Assembly (NCBI GenBank): GCA_020354105.1
Contig: CP070642.1
Coordinates: 160,320 to 166,150, forward strand
From: Chloroflexota bacterium
GTDB lineage: Bacteria; Chloroflexota; Dehalococcoidia; GIF9; UBA5629
Direction: 5' to 3'
DNA: 5,831 bases
In this document: positions 3,955-5,831 of the stretch, piece by piece
Position numbering within the stretch: the stretch's first letter is position 1
Layout: each line of letters starts with the position of its first letter
Notes under the pieces: generated by a model
The model's input: the letters and a program-made list of their open reading frames with translations, nothing else
The model's database searches: none
Told to the model about the DNA's origin: nothing
Made by a program: the position numbers and the translations under genes

Positions 3955-5831
3955 TTAGTAATAACCCCGTCGGCTACGAACAAAGCTTATCAGCATGTAT
4001 ATCAAAAAAGCAGCAACCAGTATACCTGCGACAATGATGGCAATCATTGCGCCGCTAATTGGAGATGCCGGCTTGGTTGACTCGGTGCTGCTAATTGAAG
4101 AGCCCGGATTGGTTGACTTGCCAGCGATGGTAAAGGAAGATTTCTGGCCGTTTACATCCACCTCATAAGTCCCCGGCTGAGACTTAACCATGGTGAATCT
4201 AACTGGGTAAGCGCTTCCCGGAGACACCTCGACGGTTCTCTGCTGTTCCATCTTGCCGTTTGTCGTGAGGACAACATTATAAGTGCCACTGGCGGTGCCA
4301 CTGTTGACCACATTAGCCAGAACGTTCACTGGCTGACCGGCCTGGGCTTGCCCGGGGCTGACATTGATGTTAAGCAGATATATATTTGACCACGGCAGTC
4401 GAGATGCCGGAGGCGATGGCGAACCCCGCGTAGCTTGTGGTGCTGACACCACTGTCTGGCCCAATATACTGGATGTGCTAATATTGAAGTTACTGTCGCC
4501 ATTATATTCAGCAGTTATATCGTGGCTGCCGGGTCTGAGTGTGGAGATACTGAATGTGGCTGGTGAGCCAAGAGTACCGTTACCTAGAGCTGTAGCTCCA
4601 TCTTTGAAAGTGACTGTGCCGGTGGGTGTTCCAGAACCAGGTTCATTTGCTGTGACTGTGGCAGTAAATGTCACCGATTGACCGTTGGTAGACGGATTGG
4701 CAGAAGAACTGAGTGTGGTGGTGGTATCGGCCTTGTTAACCGTATGGGATATTGCCGCTGAGGTACTGGTGTTGAAGTTGGTATCACCCAGGTACTGGGC
4801 TGTGATGTTGGCAGAGGTTCCTACAGCCAGACTGGAGTAATTCAGGGCTGCCGAGCCGCTTGAGAGGGCAGCGGTGCCCATGGAAACCCCATTGTTGAAG
4901 AACTCCACGCTGCCGGTAGGAGTACCTGAAGCAGAGGTTGCCGAGGCGGTGAAGGCAACCGATTGACCGAATACCGAGGGGTCGGGATCATCGGAAGTTA
5001 TGGTTGTGGTGGTATCGGCCTTGTTAACGGTGTGAGATTCTGCAGCAGAAGTGCTGCTGTTGTAGTTACTACTACCCAGATATTGAGCGGTAATATTGTG
5101 GCTGCCGACTGAGAGGGAGGAGGTGGAAAGGCTTGCCTGTCCCGAGCCATCCAGTGCTCCTGTGCCAAGAGATGTAGCGCCATCGAAGAACTCAACATTG
5201 CCAGTCGGTATATCTGTGCTACCAGGCAGATCTGGAACAACAGTGGCGGTGAAGGTTACCGATTGCCCGTAGTCTGATGGGTCAGGGGTATCGGATGTTA
5301 TAGTAGTTATGCTATCTGCTTTGTTGACAGTATGGCTTTCTGCAGCTGAAGTATTACCGTTGAAGTTGGTGTCACCAGCGTACTGGGCGGTGATGGAGTG
5401 TGCACCGACCGAGCCGGGGTCGAAAACGATAATTGCCTGACCCGAGGCATTCAATGCAATGGTGCCCATGGATGTGGCTCCATCGAAAAACTCGACATTG
5501 CCGGTTGGTATGCCGGCGCCCGGGGATGTCGCCGTTACGAGGGCGGTAAAAGTAACGTTCTGACCATATACTGACGGATCAGGGGCATCCAATGTTATAG
5601 TCACTGTTGTATCAGCCTTGTTAACCGTATGGGATATCGCTGATGAGGTGCTGGTGTTAAAATTGGTATCACCCAGATACTGGGCCGTGATGTTGCTGTG
5701 AGTTCCCACGGCCAGGCCGGAGTAATTCAGGGTTGCCGAGCCGCCTGAGAGGGCAGCGGTGCCCAGAGATGTAGCCCCGTTAAAGAACTCGACATTGCCG
5801 GTTGGAGTGCCTGAGCCGGGCGCGCTGGCCG
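3955..5831 (-). CDS. C-terminally anchored Ig-like repeat surface protein (5' end beyond window)
   Basis: The frame is open to the right edge, so only the last 624 codons are here. The GTG at 5709 is an internal Val in LAVGTHS, not a start. Numbering from the first whole codon at 5829: a partial Ig-like unit (1-70), then complete units at 71-169, 170-269, 270-365 and 366-461. Each has the Big_3_5-like signature of a KADTTTTI-type start, GQSVTFTATV, PTGNVEFFDGATSLGT, ITAQYLGDTNFN and a closing SHTVN. A Pro/Ser linker (462-481) leads to a different beta-rich domain (482-568; VSPGQAQAGQPVNV, CARDB-like in style), then a Ser/Thr/Pro spacer (569-590), one hydrophobic helix (591-617) and the tail RSRRGYY. 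Positive residues after the helix suggest the tail is cytoplasmic and the repeats extracellular. No LPXTG motif is present. Adhesion or envelope scaffolding is the usual role of such proteins; no ligand or enzyme domain is visible here. Confidence 0.9.
   Translation of the reverse strand, partial: ASAPGSGTPTGNVEFFNGATSLGTAALSGGSATLNYSGLAVGTHSNITAQYLGDTNFNTSTSSAISHTVNKADTTVTITLDAPDPSVYGQNVTFTALVTATSPGAGIPTGNVEFFDGATSMGTIALNASGQAIIVFDPGSVGAHSITAQYAGDTNFNGNTSAAESHTVNKADSITTITSDTPDPSDYGQSVTFTATVVPDLPGSTDIPTGNVEFFDGATSLGTGALDGSGQASLSTSSLSVGSHNITAQYLGSSNYNSSTSAAESHTVNKADTTTTITSDDPDPSVFGQSVAFTASATSASGTPTGSVEFFNNGVSMGTAALSSGSAALNYSSLAVGTSANITAQYLGDTNFNTSTSAAISHTVNKADTTTTLSSSANPSTNGQSVTFTATVTANEPGSGTPTGTVTFKDGATALGNGTLGSPATFSISTLRPGSHDITAEYNGDSNFNISTSSILGQTVVSAPQATRGSPSPPASRLPWSNIYLLNINVSPGQAQAGQPVNVLANVVNSGTASGTYNVVLTTNGKMEQQRTVEVSPGSAYPVRFTMVKSQPGTYEVDVNGQKSSFTIAGKSTNPGSSISSTESTKPASPISGAMIAIIVAGILVAAFLIYMLISFVRSRRGYY
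4447..5831 (-). repeat. Tandem Ig-domain repeat array inside the surface-protein gene
   Basis: Units fall at 5620-5831 (partial), 5323-5619 (99 codons), 5023-5322 (100), 4735-5022 (96) and 4447-4734 (96). Boundaries were set at the KAD codons following HTVN. The 5620-5831 and 4735-5022 units are most alike (TAALS-GSA-LNYS-LAVGT and AISHTVN), and share stretches such as GGAGTAATTCAGGG and GAGAGGGCAGCGGTGCCCA on the plus strand. The 5323-5619 and 5023-5322 units share AAESHTVN and FFDGATS. The most C-terminal unit is the most diverged (TVTFKDGATALG). Confidence 0.88.

Noticed and set aside
3868..4080. Plus-strand 70-codon frame starting at 3868
   Set aside because: Most of it is antisense to the anchor region of the surface protein, and its composition (Cys/Asn-rich) shows no recognisable domain or good ribosome binding site.
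4364..5240. Several antisense or shifted open frames within the Ig-repeat gene
   Set aside because: Repetitive, stop-poor codon composition produces these shadows; none shows a domain or ribosome binding site.
5707..5709. GTG at 5709 as start of the surface-protein gene
   Set aside because: The frame stays open through 40 more codons to the window edge, encoding the first part of an Ig repeat, and GTG is the Val of a conserved LAVGT motif repeated in another unit.

Overview
This 5.8 kb stretch looks bacterial: strong Shine-Dalgarno sites, sigma70-like promoters and mid-range GC. The gene mix is an FMN-dependent nitronate monooxygenase-like protein with a C-terminal cysteine cluster, a small alpha/beta hydrolase, an MFS carrier with OFA/monocarboxylate-type sequence, and a C-terminally anchored surface protein of Ig-like repeats. 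By style it is reminiscent of anaerobic Chloroflexota (Dehalococcoidia-like) or similar sediment bacteria. That placement is an inference from protein style and cannot be settled here.

Layout, left to right. Positions 1-128 hold no supportable gene. A nitronate monooxygenase/FabK-like flavoprotein lies at 129-1247 on the minus strand. The roughly 300 bp gap 1248-1552 is a divergent promoter region. It has a minus-strand promoter (TATAAT, 17 bp spacer) feeding a leader of about 137 nt that can form several mutually exclusive or crossing helices, and a separate plus-strand promoter for the alpha/beta hydrolase at 1553-2350. The hydrolase converges on an MFS transporter (2370-3671, minus), with only 19 bp between them and no visible terminator. 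The gap 3672-3954 holds the transporter promoter (extended -10), inverted repeats, and what may be the decayed C-terminal end of a plus-strand gene. From 3955 to the right edge runs the 3' part of a long minus-strand gene. It encodes at least four and a half tandem Ig-like repeats (Big_3_5-like), one further beta-sandwich domain, a Ser/Thr/Pro linker, a single membrane helix and a short basic tail. Its start lies outside the window.

Functional links are modest. The flavoprotein, hydrolase and carrier could belong to peripheral catabolism of a small organic acid or ester, but they are transcribed separately and no pathway can be named. The surface protein is probably an independent adhesin or cell-envelope gene. 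No mobile element, CRISPR array, tRNA or rRNA was seen. The best leads are the structured leader of the flavoprotein gene, the possible gene remnant with its overlapping palindromes in 3672-3954, and the alternating similarity among the Ig repeats.
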